A stretch of DNA of 64,000 bases from Protula sp. h YS-2021 (GCA_949752745.1 OX457025.1:48411601-48475600); one strand, 5' to 3'; shown: positions 23,302 to 38,486, counted from the first letter of the stretch. Notes: generated from the sequence alone by a model not told the origin. Made by a program: numbers and translations.

Positions 23302-26300
23302 GGACGCCACCCGCAAACCGATAGGAATACCCCAGCTTACGTGTAACGTAAGCTGGGCTAAAAACACTCGGCTTCGCCTGGTGTAACGGGAACAGGACGA
23401 TTCCCCCCAGAACCACCCCCACCGATTAACTCTCCCCGAACAATCCTCCCCTTAGGACTATCCCCTCAAAAAGTGTTAAATTACATTTTTCAGTAGCATA
23501 TTTCTTCCAAATAATCCTTGTAAATTTTGTTCCACTACTATTTAGTTCTGATTAAATCAATTGAATTGTTCTCTGGTCTTTAATTGTATGCTGTAATTTG
23601 TCTGTTTGTCTTATAAATGCACTCTTCATAAATGTTGCTTGGCCTTTCCTGTACACAGTTGCAATTACAAATCCATTTTTCTAATTGCAATCTAAGAGCA
23701 GTGCTGTTTCTCAACAGTATAATGTAATTCTAGAGGTTGTAATTTCCTTCGCAAACCAAGAGATATTTGAGTCCCAGAGTCGCTTGGATTTTAGGGTTAT
23801 TTATCGAAATCACTGGCGTATAAGATGAGCTCATCAGGACAGCCCAAACCAACCAAAACAAGGACTTCCGGAGCAGCTGGTTTTTATTTCATTCGATCAA
23901 TCTCAGGCAATTCTTGCTGTATAAAACATTAAAATAGATTTTTTTATTCGAACAGAGCTGAAGTATGGTATTGTTTTCTTTGAGTGAGAGAAGAGGCACC
24001 TCTCCGACCAATACAGAGCCACAGTTAAGGTTCTTGGGGGTGAGGTAGTTGGACGAACACAGAGGAAACGCCGGAACAAATTATTTCGCAGATAGCCGAA
24101 AATTAGTCTGAAGGTCCGTATAACTAGAAGGGTTAATGTACCATTACATCAGTGCGAAGAAGAAGCATGTAAAGTGTCACAAAATTTGTCTGAAGGTACG
24201 TGCAACTAGAATGTCAGTGTATCCTTACATCAGTGCACAGAAGGCGCATGTAAACTGTGACAAAAAATCATTCAGTAGAAACAAAATCAAACATAATAAT
24301 AAAATTTGTTTTACTGTTGTTCTTTCAACGCTGCAGTCCAGCTGACCGCAATTCGTCACATTCAGCGCAACACTCGCAGAGTGACGGTGGCTGCAAATCA
24401 ATCGTATCCACTACCGAATAATCGTGCTACAGTCGAAATCCCTACACAAGCCTCGCAAACGGAAAACGGTTCCTGATGTTCGACAGCGGCGTTGGCAATG
24501 ATAACCGGATGCTGATTTTGCAACCCAGCGCTTCTTGGATGCCCTGGACAATGCCTCTCATTGGTTTCTTGGTGGGACATTCATGTTGGTACCAGACTAT
24601 CAAGCCTTGGTGTCCGAGAGGGTCGTTCCTTTTGTTTGCGCACTGCTGCCTAACAAGACGAGGGACACTTACGATCGTATATCGCTGAAGCAGCTCCCAC
24701 CGGATAGAAGTCCAACCAGTGCCATGGTGGACTTCCATCTGTCTCAGAATATTTACCGGAAGGTGCAGAGCGAGGGATTCCAGGAGCGTTACAACACCGA
24801 CCAGGAATTTGCCATGGAGATCCAGTGCCTGGCAGCAACCCGAGCGGTTGGCTGCTGATGCGTTCGAAATGCTGCAAGACAGCCCTAGTTAGGAGGCTGT
24901 ACCCATTGCAGATGACTTCGAAGACATGCGCATTGGCCGGATCCGCCGCAGTGTTTGAGGCGTGCCCAAGTTCGAACACGAACTCAGGAATATGCACCTG
25001 CATACTGAAGCCGACCTGCTGCATGCGAGCAATAACGTGGAAGGCTTCCACAGTAAAATGCTTGCGGCGATGACGTCCTGCCATCCAAATTTGTGACGCT
25101 TTTCGGACGTCCTGAAAAAGGAACACAGCTTGACCACAGTCATTCTCGGGATATTTTTGGTGAGCATTTACCTGAGCCACAACGCCGCCAGTACGCCGAT
25201 TCTGCTCAGCGTATTCGCCACCTGGTCCAAGACTTCGAAAAATTATAGACTATTTGTGCGGCATTGCCCACAACATCAAGTTCTAAAGTGAAGTCATATT
25301 TGGCAGAACAAACTGTAGATTTTGAGAAATTCGTGTCGCTGTACATTTTGTGTCAGTTTTTCAGTCCGGTGTATACATTTTGTGTCAAGTGTTTTAGTTT
25401 AATTAGCGGGGGAGGGGGAATAGTCTGGGGGAGAATAGTCCTGGGGATAGAATTGTTCAGTGGGAATTAACCGGGGGAATTTGTCTGGGAGGTGAAGAAT
25501 TGCCCTAGACTCTGGTGTAACATTCCACCCCTCAGGTGAAGGAAACTGCATGTTATCCTACTAACAATATCACATTGTATACTGTCTTAACATTTTCAAG
25601 CCTACGCTATTCGACTAACATTTTATCAACGACATTTCGCTGGTTACTTATTTTTAAAATCATGTCATGGGAAACAGGACTATAAATCCGGTTGAACTTC
25701 CTTCACGTTACAATTTTGCCCTCTCAACTATTGCAGAAAAGTTCCTTTAACTGAAAACACTAATTGTTCGCCCCAACACAAAGTGTTTTAGTGAAAATTT
25801 GCGAAAGCAAAAAGTTATTAAACGTAGACTTGAGAGAAACTGCAAAAAGTCGGGACTTTCCTCTGATCGCAAAGCCTTTAATAACAGCGTCAGCATTATA
25901 GTTTCCTTATCACTCAAGCAAAATCCGACTTTTTATCGCAGAAAATACCGGAAACATTACATCACAAAACGAAATTGTTTACCCTTGCGAAAAAACTAAT
26001 CCGTGGAACACAAGAGCAGCGTTGTCCATCTGAAACACCGACCCTCCCGGACAGTTTTTTTTGGTTTCTTTATGGACAAAATTGTGAAGATATTGATTCA
26101 ATTAGCTCTTTTAGTGAATATCTGGATATATTACGTGATGAAATTGAATCGTTTTCTGCACCCTGTCGCCCCGAAGAGCACCAGATAGCATCACGACAAA
26201 AAATTTGCAAAATCGTTACTGACATGAGTAATGCCACGTGTGAGTTAGATCCCCTACCGACGGAACTGTTACGTCAATCGATTGATGAGATCTTACCTTC

Positions 26301-29300
26301 GCTGACTAAAATTGTTAACATGTCTCTTGAACACGCCACGGAGACAGCTGAGCTCAAGAAAGTAGTTGTGAGACCTTTACTGAAAACAGTTGTGCTTGAT
26401 CCCGAACGCTTTAAGAATTTTCGACAAGTTTCTAACTTGTCTTTTGTATCAAAGTTATATGAAAAAGTTGTTAGTATTCTCATTCAAACCTATCTGGGTG
26501 AAAATAATTTATGCTCCCAATGCAATACGCATATCTTAGGTTTCACTCCACTGAGGCAGCACTTCAAAATTCAAATTCAAAATGATCTCCTCACTAACCT
26601 TGAAAATAAGAAAATGTCCGCCATTGTTCTTTTAGATCTTTCGGCTGCTTTTGACACAACTGGCCACAATATACTTCTCGGTAGACTGGAATCCCATTAC
26701 GGGATTCATGGGAGAGCACTAACCAGGACACAAAGTTACCTTAGCGAGCGATCACAGTTTGTAAAGGTTGCTGAATAACGCTCAAAATCAACACCTCTAC
26801 CATTCGGAGTATCCCAGGGATCTATATTGGGTCCTTATTTAGCTTCTACACGCCCCCCCCCCATGGGAGATATCGCACAAAAACACAATATCAACTATCA
26901 TTTCTATGCTGATGATGCTCAATTATACGTTGCCGAGGAAAACACAAATCAGCAAAGGCTTAACACCTGCATTGATGATCTAGGGTAAATGGATGATACA
27001 CAGTAAGTTGCGTCTCCTCACAGCCTTAGATCTACCCCATCGATCGACATCATTGTTGGTGAACAGCGCACACCTTGTAGTGAATTTGTCATAAATGTAG
27101 GCTAAATTTTTAACGCAAGTTAAATATGTCAAAATTCATTGCGTGTAAAGTATCTGATTGTATGTATTACCTCAAGTCAATTAGTAAAATAAGAAAATAT
27201 CTTTTTCGACAGGCAGCACAAGTTTTAGTACAAGCAATGGTTTTCTCGCCTAGATTATTGTAATTCTCTCTTACTTGGTAGTTCAAAAGATCTACTGCGT
27301 CAACATGAACATTATGCTGCACGTGTTTTTTGTAAAGCTGCGTATAAGTAATCTATCTCACTCATTATGCTGAAGTGTAAAAAGAACTACTGTGCTAACA
27401 ACTCCCCACCCTTCCGCGAGTTTCTTTGCACCCACATAGTGAATGCAATGAAACCCCACCGTGCTGGAAATGATTGTAGGAAAACATGGTAACGGAAAAA
27501 ATGTTCACGGAAACGGCAAACGAAAAAAGGTAAACGGAAGAAAGATGAAGTGCTAAAACGGAAAATAGGGTAACAATAAAAATGTAATCAAAATTCAGAA
27601 CTTTGTTGAACTTATTATTATATGACCAGTTCTCCCTTCCCCGTGATCAAGCTAACGACAAAACGAAGCAAACTGAATCACACTTGCAAATCATTACAGT
27701 TCAACGCTGTTCCGCGTTTGTGTGAGGCTTCCAACGAATATTGTAGCCTACTTCTCTAAGAAACTGTTGAACTACTAGTCCTCTTGTCGTTCCACACAAA
27801 TTTGGTAAAGCCCGTCCCACATTGGAAATGAACGCGCTTTATGCGCTTGCACGGCGGTTCAGCATGGGCATTGGCAAGTAATACGGTGCTGACATGGGTC
27901 GCATCCGCCTTCAACCAGTAGATCAGCTTCCAAATGAAAGGGTGCATGGTCCCACCCAGACGTTCGATCCGGTGATTCCAGGCCTCGCAGAGATTGTTGG
28001 TACCCTGTTCTTCATGCAGTGTGACTTGATGGACGTTCCACATTTCTGGATTGAAAATTTTTTGTCCTCCTTTGTAATAATTTCCATTGTTTATGAGAAA
28101 GTTTCTAATTTCTCGGGGCTTTTATAATGTTCTGGCGACACCTGAGTATAATGTTTTGAGTAGTCCAGGGATTAGCTGCACGAGGTATTAAGGCACTGCT
28201 ACTCCTGTAGCAAAGTACACAGAATGATTATAAAAACTCCTGGTATGGACGCAAGGCCTCGGCATGCATCTTGAGGAATTTCAGACATGGAGTGGACTTT
28301 CTTTGATGTCGAGTAAGCATGCAGGTTAGTTTCTTTACTAAAAAATTATGCCTGATATATTGTTATCAGATGATTTACCATGTTTTCCGTTTTTAGCACT
28401 TCACCTTTTTTCGGTTTACAGTTATTTTCGCTTACCGTTACTTTCCGTTACCATTTTGATCTTACCATTTTTTCGCTTACCATTTTTTCCAGCGGGGTAC
28501 CCAAATTTTGCACACCAATTTCTCTACAGATGATACATTATCATTGCTTATTTTAACCACACAAGAAGTTATGTGAATTGAGAGCATGAATTAAATTTAA
28601 AAAGTTCTCGTGTTGAAAAACCCTTTAAAACACCCTTAGATGACGATTCATCAAGATTAGTTACAAAAATTTCAGGTTTCAAAAATATATGTTGCTGTGG
28701 ATTAATGCTCCATTGAGGATTAAAAAGAAGGTACGTGAACTGAAAGCAGGAATTAAATTTACAAAGTTCACTGGTGGTGAAAAGCTCTTTAATCAGTGCC
28801 TATAATTAAGGAATTAGCAAATTAAGTAAGACCTCTGTTGATTTTGAGAAGGCTTTTTCGGTACATGTTATAAGCGGATTACTACAGTAATAAAGTTTAA
28901 AAAGTAAAGTAGAAGTGTTATATCAAATGCTCCACTTCATAATAAAACGCACAGACAGATACAGAACCCTTGATGACCTCTGATATTAAACTTATTATAC
29001 TATAGAATCTGAATTGCAAAATTGTGTTTTTATTGTCTCACGGACACTGGTACAAACATACTGTGGCGAATTTGGTTGCTTTTCACCTCACAAATTTGTT
29101 TGCTTTTCACCTCTGCTAAAACAAGCCATCGTCGAAGGCACAGACCCCAACCAGACACAACAAGTCGCCATTTTGACAATTTTTGACCAAATAGAATAAT
29201 AATACGACGTTGCACAACTTCAATATATATATACTTTACGTGGAAACAAAACAGCATCCAAAGTGTGTCACGCGGACAGACGGACAGAAGGCAATCCTAT

Positions 29301-32300
29301 AGACCCCCCCCCCTATAGGCCCGGCTGGGGTCTACAAACCAAAAGATGCACCAGGGGATTAAGTCCGGAGGATAACTATTGGCCAAATATTTTTTTAAAA
29401 ATCGCGCCTTTTTGTAATACGTACGTATTAACCGCATGCAAACAGTTCTAGAGTTACGGCCTGGACAAAAAGTCACATCTTCGAACATTCGAACTAATTT
29501 TCCCCTATTTCCAAAATACTGTCACTTTGAAAGTTTTTCACCAAATCGAACGGAAATACGATGCTGTACACCTCCAATATACGTAGCAACCGCAAGCAAA
29601 AAGAAAAAGCATTAGCATGAATAGTTTTGGGGTTACGGCCTGGACAAAATGTCACATCTTTGTACATCCGAACTAAACTTTTACCTATTTTCAAAATACT
29701 GTCATTTTGACAATTTCTTTTCAAATCGAACAAAACTACAACGTTGCACACCTTCAATATACGTATTAACCGCATGTAAAAAAAAAAACATGAATAGTTT
29801 TCGAGTAACAGCCTGGACAAAAGATAGTATACTAGAGCTTACGGACGGACGGACAGACGAGCTGAAAACTACATCCCTCCGTTACGCGAGGGATAACTAC
29901 AATTTCCAATAAATACTGCGCCAGAAACACTTTCCCATATGGTATTTTATAGGTATTGCTGATCTGGACAGAGAAGCCGCGCCTCTTGTCGATAGTTTGA
30001 GTAATATATCGACATCCAACGGTGTCCCTGATCAAACACGAGTCACCTGTTTCATGGTGCTGGCATCGAGCACGGAGTCTATGTCCAGCATGAAGACACT
30101 AGCCACTGGAATCATGGCATCTCGGCCCACCTTGCTCTTCATATCCAGTGCTCCCTTCACAAAAAAATCAACAAACCAAAAACGCTTTGATTTGAAACAT
30201 TTCAGACTATTTGCAAATTTTTAATGAGTTCCACTCGTCAGTTCGTTTTACATATGAGCAGCGCAGGAATTGATAATTTTACTTTCTGGCCTTTATGATG
30301 GTCTCTCTCTGGGCCATTGCGGAAGTAAATGATTAATGTTTTCAGAACTCGCACCTTCGTCACTTTTACCCATGTTGTGCATGACAAAAATTACTGTGGA
30401 AACAGAGAGTACCTTGATAATGAGTACTTCGTCGTAGCTGAGCGGGTCCTCCTCGCCGTGCTGCGGCGCTTCCGAGTCGGGACCATGAATGTCCACTATG
30501 GCCTTTATTTCAGCACGCCTGTAAAAGGTGGCGTGGTCCTTACCAAGCAGACAGTCCAGCAGCTTTGCAATCGGCCAGGCGATGACAAAGAAAATCGCAA
30601 TTAATACCCATACAAGTCTGAAAAAGTAAATGAACACAATGGAACAGTGTTATTTCTTTTCTTTTTGGGCCAAAAAAGAAGCTTCAGCTTATTTTATAGA
30701 GCTCGAAAACAAAAAAATCAATCACAACTTTACCCAGTAAGTGGAGCGTTTCTTTCACTGATCCCTCGGAACGATTGGGATTAGAGATTTACCTCAGGGC
30801 AGTGATGCATATAAATCAGGTTCTGTGATCAGGGTTATTTTTATAATTCAAAATATAACGGAATTGCTTTTGAGAAGCCGGAACGTATGGTGCTCCTGTA
30901 ATCGAGGTGCTTGTAGTGACAGTCAGTAAAACCATGAAATGACAACAAGCTTGTGGTAATCACAAAACCAGGTTCCCTTTCATTGCAGATGAGGTTCACT
31001 TAGTTGGAATTATTATCAATAAAATTGTTAAATACAGTCCGTCACATTTAATTTGAACAGGTTTAAGTCAAACAGTTCAAAGTTTTTTAGATGGTGTTTT
31101 TGTTTGTTTCTACCATACCATATAGGCGTATACATTCGGTTGGTTCGATCACGTTTGATTCCAAATTCGGTTAATTCGAAATAATACGTATGGAGTCCCA
31201 AAAGGCACTTTTAGTGTTTCACTTGACACCAGATCATTTAGGTCTGGCATTGTAAGCAAAACATAAGAGTACAGGAGGCTTACATTACACACTTTCAATC
31301 CACGTCTATTTAGTTTCTTGTTTTATAAACAAAAAACTCCACTAAGCCCATAAATCCTCAAAAATCATTTTCCCTTTTCCCACTGCTGAAATAAAGGATT
31401 CATTTCTGCACATATAATCATAATTCGGTGTCAAAAATTCGAAAACAAACAAAACTAGATGGTGGTCACTAAGCAGATTTTACTGTACGTTCTCTTTTAT
31501 CCGGGTCTGGAAATTGGTCACCACAGCAGTTTTACGTTACGTTAGATTTTTTATCCGGGTCTGAAAGTTGGCTAAAACAGGCAGATTTTACCTTACGTCA
31601 TTTTATCAGAATCGAGACGGGGTCACGGTAAACACGTTTGTCTTTACATTTCTCACCGGGTCCTGGAGCTGGTGGTTACATATAGATTACACCGCAGTCA
31701 TTTTTATCGGGGTCTTTAAGCTGTTCGCTACATCACCACTTCGTTCTTTATTTATTTATTTATTTTTTTTGCTAACCGTCATCCCCCCTCCGGCAATCTA
31801 ACGTAGGTTTGACTCTTAACGCAACCCTAACCCTTTTACCCAAAGTTACGGTTCGCGATTTAACATAACACTGCGAGAAGAAACACCTCGAATTAGACTC
31901 AAATTAGTCTTAAATTTGTCTTAAATTAAAAAGTTTTTTTTTATTAGCTAAGTATTTTATTGATTTTCTAAAGCGATCGCGAGCAATGGTTTTCTGAAGC
32001 ATCTGTACGGAAACTTACGGAACTAAGGCAGCGCCAATGGCGAGTCCGTACCTGCTGCACAGCGCCTGAGGAAACACCCTGACGACAAACAAAACGCCTT
32101 ACGTATACATATGTCCACATTCACTTATAAGATCCGCTAATTTTTCTTTCCAAACAATCCACTAGAAAAAGCTTCTTGAGTCTTCAGAGCAACTCTCACT
32201 CATGCAACGTTTTCGAGACTAATTTTAGATATTTCAACAGAGAAGAGATAAAAAGTCACGTGGTCTTTGTTTGTCAGAAACTGTTGGAGATGGAATCGTT

Positions 32301-35300
32301 CTGGCCGCTGACTTCAAAAGAAACCTGTAAGAGGTAATTCACCTCATCTGGATCTTGACCCTGAGTTTCAAGGTTAAGGTCAAGTCAGTCCTTACACGAA
32401 CTACACAAAGAATGAGTTTGAAATCTAAAGCCTGAGCTGGGGCTTCAAGGTCGAAGATCACGTGACCTGTGTATCTGATAAATTGTTGGACTCAATCCAA
32501 ATAGAAATCACATGGCGATTTGAGGTCATAGACCATGTGACCTGTATGTCATAGAAACCTTTATAAACACCGATTTTGATCTTATTTCAGATCCAAATCT
32601 CGAATCCCACCGCTGTACAAGCTCATATGTGTGATAATTCTGCGAAGTTTATCACAACTTGGGATACAATATTGAATGTTAAATTGCAACGGCATCGTGT
32701 TGACCGCAATCCTGACTGCTTTGCTCCAAATGGCCAGGTTTCTTTTAACAACAGCAATTCGGTCCATTTTATGAACGAATGTTGACCTCAGATTCTATAC
32801 TTACTCTCCAAAAAGCAGGACAGCAGTCACAGATACTACAATGGCCACAATTTCATTGCTTATCTTGTTCATAAACAGCGGCATGGATTCCACAGCGGCC
32901 GCATTTGCCAGCAACAAAGTGACCAGCAGTAAATGATGGCGTTTGACAAGAGGCATGATTTTTTTGGCATTTTTCTGTTCCTTTGGCGACCCAGCTCTTT
33001 GCATTATTTGTAATGTGGTAGTGTCCAGAGATAGCAAGCCAAGCGTCAAACCGGAGAAAATACCTGCAAAGCATAACATCAGTAGGGAACCATTGTAGAC
33101 CCTGCGTTCGAGTTAGCATTCCAGAATACAAGTACAGGTTAAATATATATATATCTGTCAGAAAAGTGATTTGTGGTCTAAAATGAAGCGAAATGGTCAC
33201 TCTTTATTATTTTTAACATTTTAGTTCCAAAACATGCTCATCATTGCAATAGATCCCAATCCCCCCACCCGGACAGAACTTTTGTCCTTATGTTCATATA
33301 TATATGTTACAGTCAATGTTGGAAACCCGCCATTTCACGAAATGGCAAACCATGTTGGATAAATTCGCGTAATGCCTAAAACCTTTTCCCGTTTCACGAA
33401 ATAACCTAAAAATTAGGTTATTTCACAAAATTACCTAAAAATCTTACATTTTATTTCACAAATTGGCAAACCAGGATCAGGCAAAATTGTGAACTAAGAT
33501 TTCACGAAATTACCTAAAAATCTTACATTTTATTTCACAAATTGGCAAACCAAGATCAGGCAAAATTGTGAAATAAGCTTTTTTTGCTCGAAATTACTTA
33601 CAATCGTGACAAATATTGTGTCCTTTATCTTTTATAATTGCAATTAGATTTCTTCAGTTTTCAATACAATTAATACATCATAGTTGGTTTGTTCCTTTAA
33701 TTAATACAGCACAGTTAGTTGCAACTGATCACAAGCTTTTAACGCGATCATATCAATTGTAATTCATGGTAATGCGCACAAGTGTTTGTGTTCCTTTTTG
33801 ATTGATTTAATTGCTATTAGGATAAATTTCAGAACAACACACTGAACTAGGTTAAGATGATGCACTCAGGAACTAGTCACCGATTTGCCGTTAACCTACT
33901 CTGAAAAAGAACATCCTATAACGTCTGCATTTACCTACTCTGGAATTAAGCCGTTTTCGTGGATTGGTCATTATAAGGAAACTTTCTCCATATTGGCCCT
34001 CCGTAGAAGATATATTTTGATATAAATTTACCTGAAATCGGGACGTTCTTATCAAATTCCTACAAATGGGCGAATCAAATGAAGATAAATACAAACAGGA
34101 GCTGTACAAAGTATTTGAACAGCACAAATCGGTCTTCATGCCAAAAGACCAATGTTACCCGACTGTGGAGAATTAAAAACATGCGCCTTGAACACCGGCA
34201 CAAAAGAATATTATAATCTCAATAAGTATGAAATTATTATTATTAATATAAACTTTGGTCATTATAACTCCGATAATATTTGAAAATTTTAATGTTTATT
34301 AAAATAGAATTGGAGTATAACGTTATTGGGATACAACAGCTTTATTATTACTCTTAACTCGAGAAAAATACTAGCTGTCTTTAAAATTCTGCATATTTGT
34401 TCATGTTTTTGTCTCAAATATAGGTTAAAACTTAAAAGATTTTCCTTTTTTTAATTTCCAGATACGAAATTCTGCAATGCGGTGATGTGATATTCATATC
34501 GTTCATCGTGTTGCGTGAAACATTCTCGTAGGATTGATTGTATTACCCTTTTTTATCAATAAACAATTCAAAACTACTGTTTTTTTCTCATTCCTGTGAT
34601 ATTCTCTTGTTATAGATAACAGTTTGCCATTTCACGTATAGGCAAACCGAAAATTTAGGTTATTTCGTGAAATAACCTAACTTTTAGGTTATTTCGTGAA
34701 ACGGCAAAAGATTTTAGACATTACGCGAATTTGCCCAACACGGTTTGCCATTTCGTGAAATGGCGGGTTTCCAACATTGACTGTAACATATATATATTAG
34801 GCCGATATTTAACCCATTTCAAACAATCAATACCGCGTTGGGACTGTTTAATAGGTACTTCATTTTTAAAACCCCCGAACAATGCGCCACAGTGTTGGTG
34901 AACTAACGAACACAGATCCATAAAGTTTATCAGCGGACAAACGGAAGGGAGAACGGATCACCCTTCCGTCTGAGACTTATTCATCCCCCCTGCCCCAACC
35001 ACCACAAAGCGGTGCAAAATTTAACTACAGCATTGTGCATGGCCCACATATTCCCCACAGGCCCCCCATCAGTTAAACAAGGCCACCAATAGTCAATGAA
35101 GAGCTGAAATTTTCTAAGTCCAGCTGGTCCATTTTCCTTGGACGGACCTGGCCCATTTACAATGTGTTTGTTCCCTTAGAATTTCAAAGTCCATTTGGTT
35201 CATTATCCTTGGGCCAACGTAACTCATTTACAATACCGATCCTTGTTAGTGCCCACAGAAGCTACACACCAAGTTTCATTAAAATCCTTGCAGTTGTTCT

Positions 35301-38300
35301 TGAGATCTCGTGTTAACAATAGTCAATCAAGAGCTGAAATTTTCTAAGTCCAGCTGATCCAATTTCCTTGGGCGAACCTGGCCCATTTACAATACCGATC
35401 TGTGTTTATTCCCATAGAAGCTACATACCAAGTTTCATGAAAATCCTTGCAGGAGTTTTTAAGTTACCGTGTTAACAAGCTCTTGATGACAGACCGACAG
35501 ACCGACCGACCGACACGCGGTCGATCGCATATATTCCCACAGGTTCTACCTGTAGGGAATAAACAAGGAGAAAATAACAATGTAATTTGAATATGTCCAC
35601 TGGTCGTTAAGTGAAATTACTCCGGATAGAAGGCAAAAGCCATTGGTGAAAAGCTTCCTGCCATTTCAAGATACTTTTCCAGATTTATCATTAAATTTTC
35701 AATATTTAACCTCACACTTGTTTAATGAAACCCAAGAAAAAATGTAAATGGACCATGGGGGGAGGGGGGGGGGGAGGAAGAACGGTGTGCGTTTTTCATA
35801 TGTTTGAAGCGATGCTTCGTTTCTACCTCACACATATGAAAGGATGCCTTTTAACATTTCGGAAATGACTTTTTAAAAATTCATTGGCACACACGGTAGC
35901 CAGTAGGGGTGTGACGGTACGCCATTACCAGGGTTCGGTTCGATTCGGCACACCTCAGTTATTCGATTTCGTTCGGTTTTTTGCAAAAATTGTTAAACTG
36001 TACCGAAGTGGTATAATAGTTGTATTTATCTAAATATTTACCGTATAACAGCCAATAATGCCTTTCAGCTATGTGATTTGAAACAAAAACACCAGCTTAT
36101 ATCATTCACAACACTCAGATTGATAAATTAGAGACTATGTTTTTCAATAAGGCATCATCCCTTTAAAATTTATTTGGCCAGTCGGCGAGGAAGTACCAAA
36201 AACAGGTCTCTCCAAAGACCTAACAATGATCTTATTAGTCCCCGGCCGAACCGTAGCGGGAATCGAGGTGCTATAGTATTCGGGTTTGTCCGTCTGTCTG
36301 TCTGTCTGTCTGTCGACACTTGAGGAACATGACTTTGTGTAATCCTTACCTCAAACCCGGGGACGAACACAGCTGATATGCATATGCTAAAATATTCCCC
36401 TACTATTTGTAGATGTGCAAGAAGTATTTTGCGTGTCGATACGTCCACCCGTTTAAATATTCAATAAAAAGTGACGGAAACTACAATTAAGTAAGCTAAA
36501 TAGCACAAAGAACAATCAATATATATATATTATTTCATGGATCCGTAACCACCCCTCCCTCAGGAATAACCATCTCCAATGTGGATGGCCTAGGTACACC
36601 CCTCCCCATTACAACCCTCCCCCCCCCCCCCCTCCTCCCAGGACTTAAGTTGAAATATATCACATAACAGCCGTTACAGTTTTGTTTAACTTCAGAACAT
36701 TTACAGAGTTTCGTAATTATAATACCATAAACAAAACGCCTTCACGCATACTGCCGCTAAAGCAAGAGTTCACATTAAAATGTTAAGTGATGACTTGATA
36801 TTTACATATTTTCTTTTAAAACAGCAACATGTCAACATGCTGTTTTATAGTCGAGCGCGAAGCAGTACCTTATTTCATAACTATTTACAATCAGTAAAAA
36901 AAGTAAACTGAAAAAAAAGAAAATACCATGTTTTTTCTCTTACGGTTTCTCTACCGAACCGAACCGAAAAACCTCGGTCGATTTTCGGTTACGGTACGAA
37001 CCGAACACCCCGAACCAGTTGCCACGCGAGTGCCCCCTCTCCCCACTTCCCCCTGGAGTAAATGCGCGTTTTCATTCACGTCATGTGACGTCACCCCCTC
37101 CGATTACTGAAAAGAACTTAACGTTTCCATTGTAATCCTTTGATCCCAGAGCTCCTTCACACACATTGCGGCATTCGGTCCGTTTAGTGTGCGTGTATGA
37201 CCTCTCGGTACAAAGTATCGGGGTTCATACGAACTGATCAGCGGACAAGTGACCACCTGCTATGGTGACAAATAACCAGCTACTACACTGACCACCTATA
37301 ATAAATTGACAAGTTTTACTTTTTTCATTTCGTCTTCGTGCCCTCGGTAATCGCAATCCCGAGGCACACGCGCACACAGTCTTGATCGCCTCATCACCAA
37401 AGTACTTGACAACTACGACTCAAGATAAAACAAAACCTTGCTTCGTAAGAAACAAATGCTATTAGTGAAAAAAGTAATTGAAATTATTTAGTAAATTATT
37501 ATAAGTGGTCAGTTGACCCCTCCCCCCAGGTGGTCAGTAGTAACTGGTTGTTTGTCAGGCGGTCAGTGTAGCAGGTGGTCACCATAGCAGCTGGTCAGTT
37601 GTCCTACACCCAAAGTATCACTTGTCACCAATAAATATTGCAACATGGGCATGAAAAATGAAACATAACTATACCAAATTCCGCTAAATAGCGGATTGAC
37701 CCACTTGCAGAAACACTTAAGAAAAGATTTATATTAAATCATGACCGAGAAGGTCAAACTGATCTATTTCAAAGTAATCCTTTTTGTCGTCTTTGTTTAG
37801 TCAAAGGGGCGAAAATGAGCTCAAAATGGCTCCGTCTTTAACCGTTTTCGAGATACTAGTCAACTTCCAGTTATTGACCTTGACCGTGACAGAGAAGGTC
37901 AAGGTCATCGAGGTGCCCCTTATGTAAGTTACTGAGTCCCAAAGGGTCGAAAATGAGCTCACAGTCCCTCTATCTTTAATCGTTGTTCGAGATAAAAGTC
38001 AACTTTTGATTTTTGACCTTGACTGTGACCGAGGTCAAGCTCACTAAGGTACCTCCTACGTAACGTTGTTTAGGCCCAAAGGGTCGAAAATGAGCTCAAA
38101 ATCTCTAACCGTTTTCAAGACAATAGTCAACTTCGTTTTTGACCTTGACCCTAACCAAGAAGGTCAAGGTCATTGAGGTACCGCTTACGAGTGTTGCTTA
38201 GACCGAAAGGGTCGAAAATGAGCTCAAAATGTCTCTATCTCTAACCGTTTTCGAGATAACCAACTTCCGGTTCTTTACTTTGGCTGTGACCGAGGTCAAG

Positions 38301-38486
38301 CTCACCGAGATATATCTTTTGTAACGTTGTTTAGGCCCAAAGGGTCGAAAATGAGCTCAAAACCGCTCTATCTCTAACCGTTTTCGAGACAATAGTCAAC
38401 TTCCGTTTTTGACCTTGACCCTGAGAAGGTACCGCGTACGAGGCCTGTTTAGGCCCAAAGGTTCGAAAATTAGCTCAAATCTCTCT

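Noticed and set aside
24650..25180. 176-residue minus-strand frame
   Set aside because: It is antisense to the MULE transposase, whose motifs are on the plus strand. No domain was recognised in the minus frame.
36170..36448. 92-residue minus-strand frame with TDRQTDRRT
   Set aside because: It crosses a CTGT microsatellite within a hAT-like element and has no domain.
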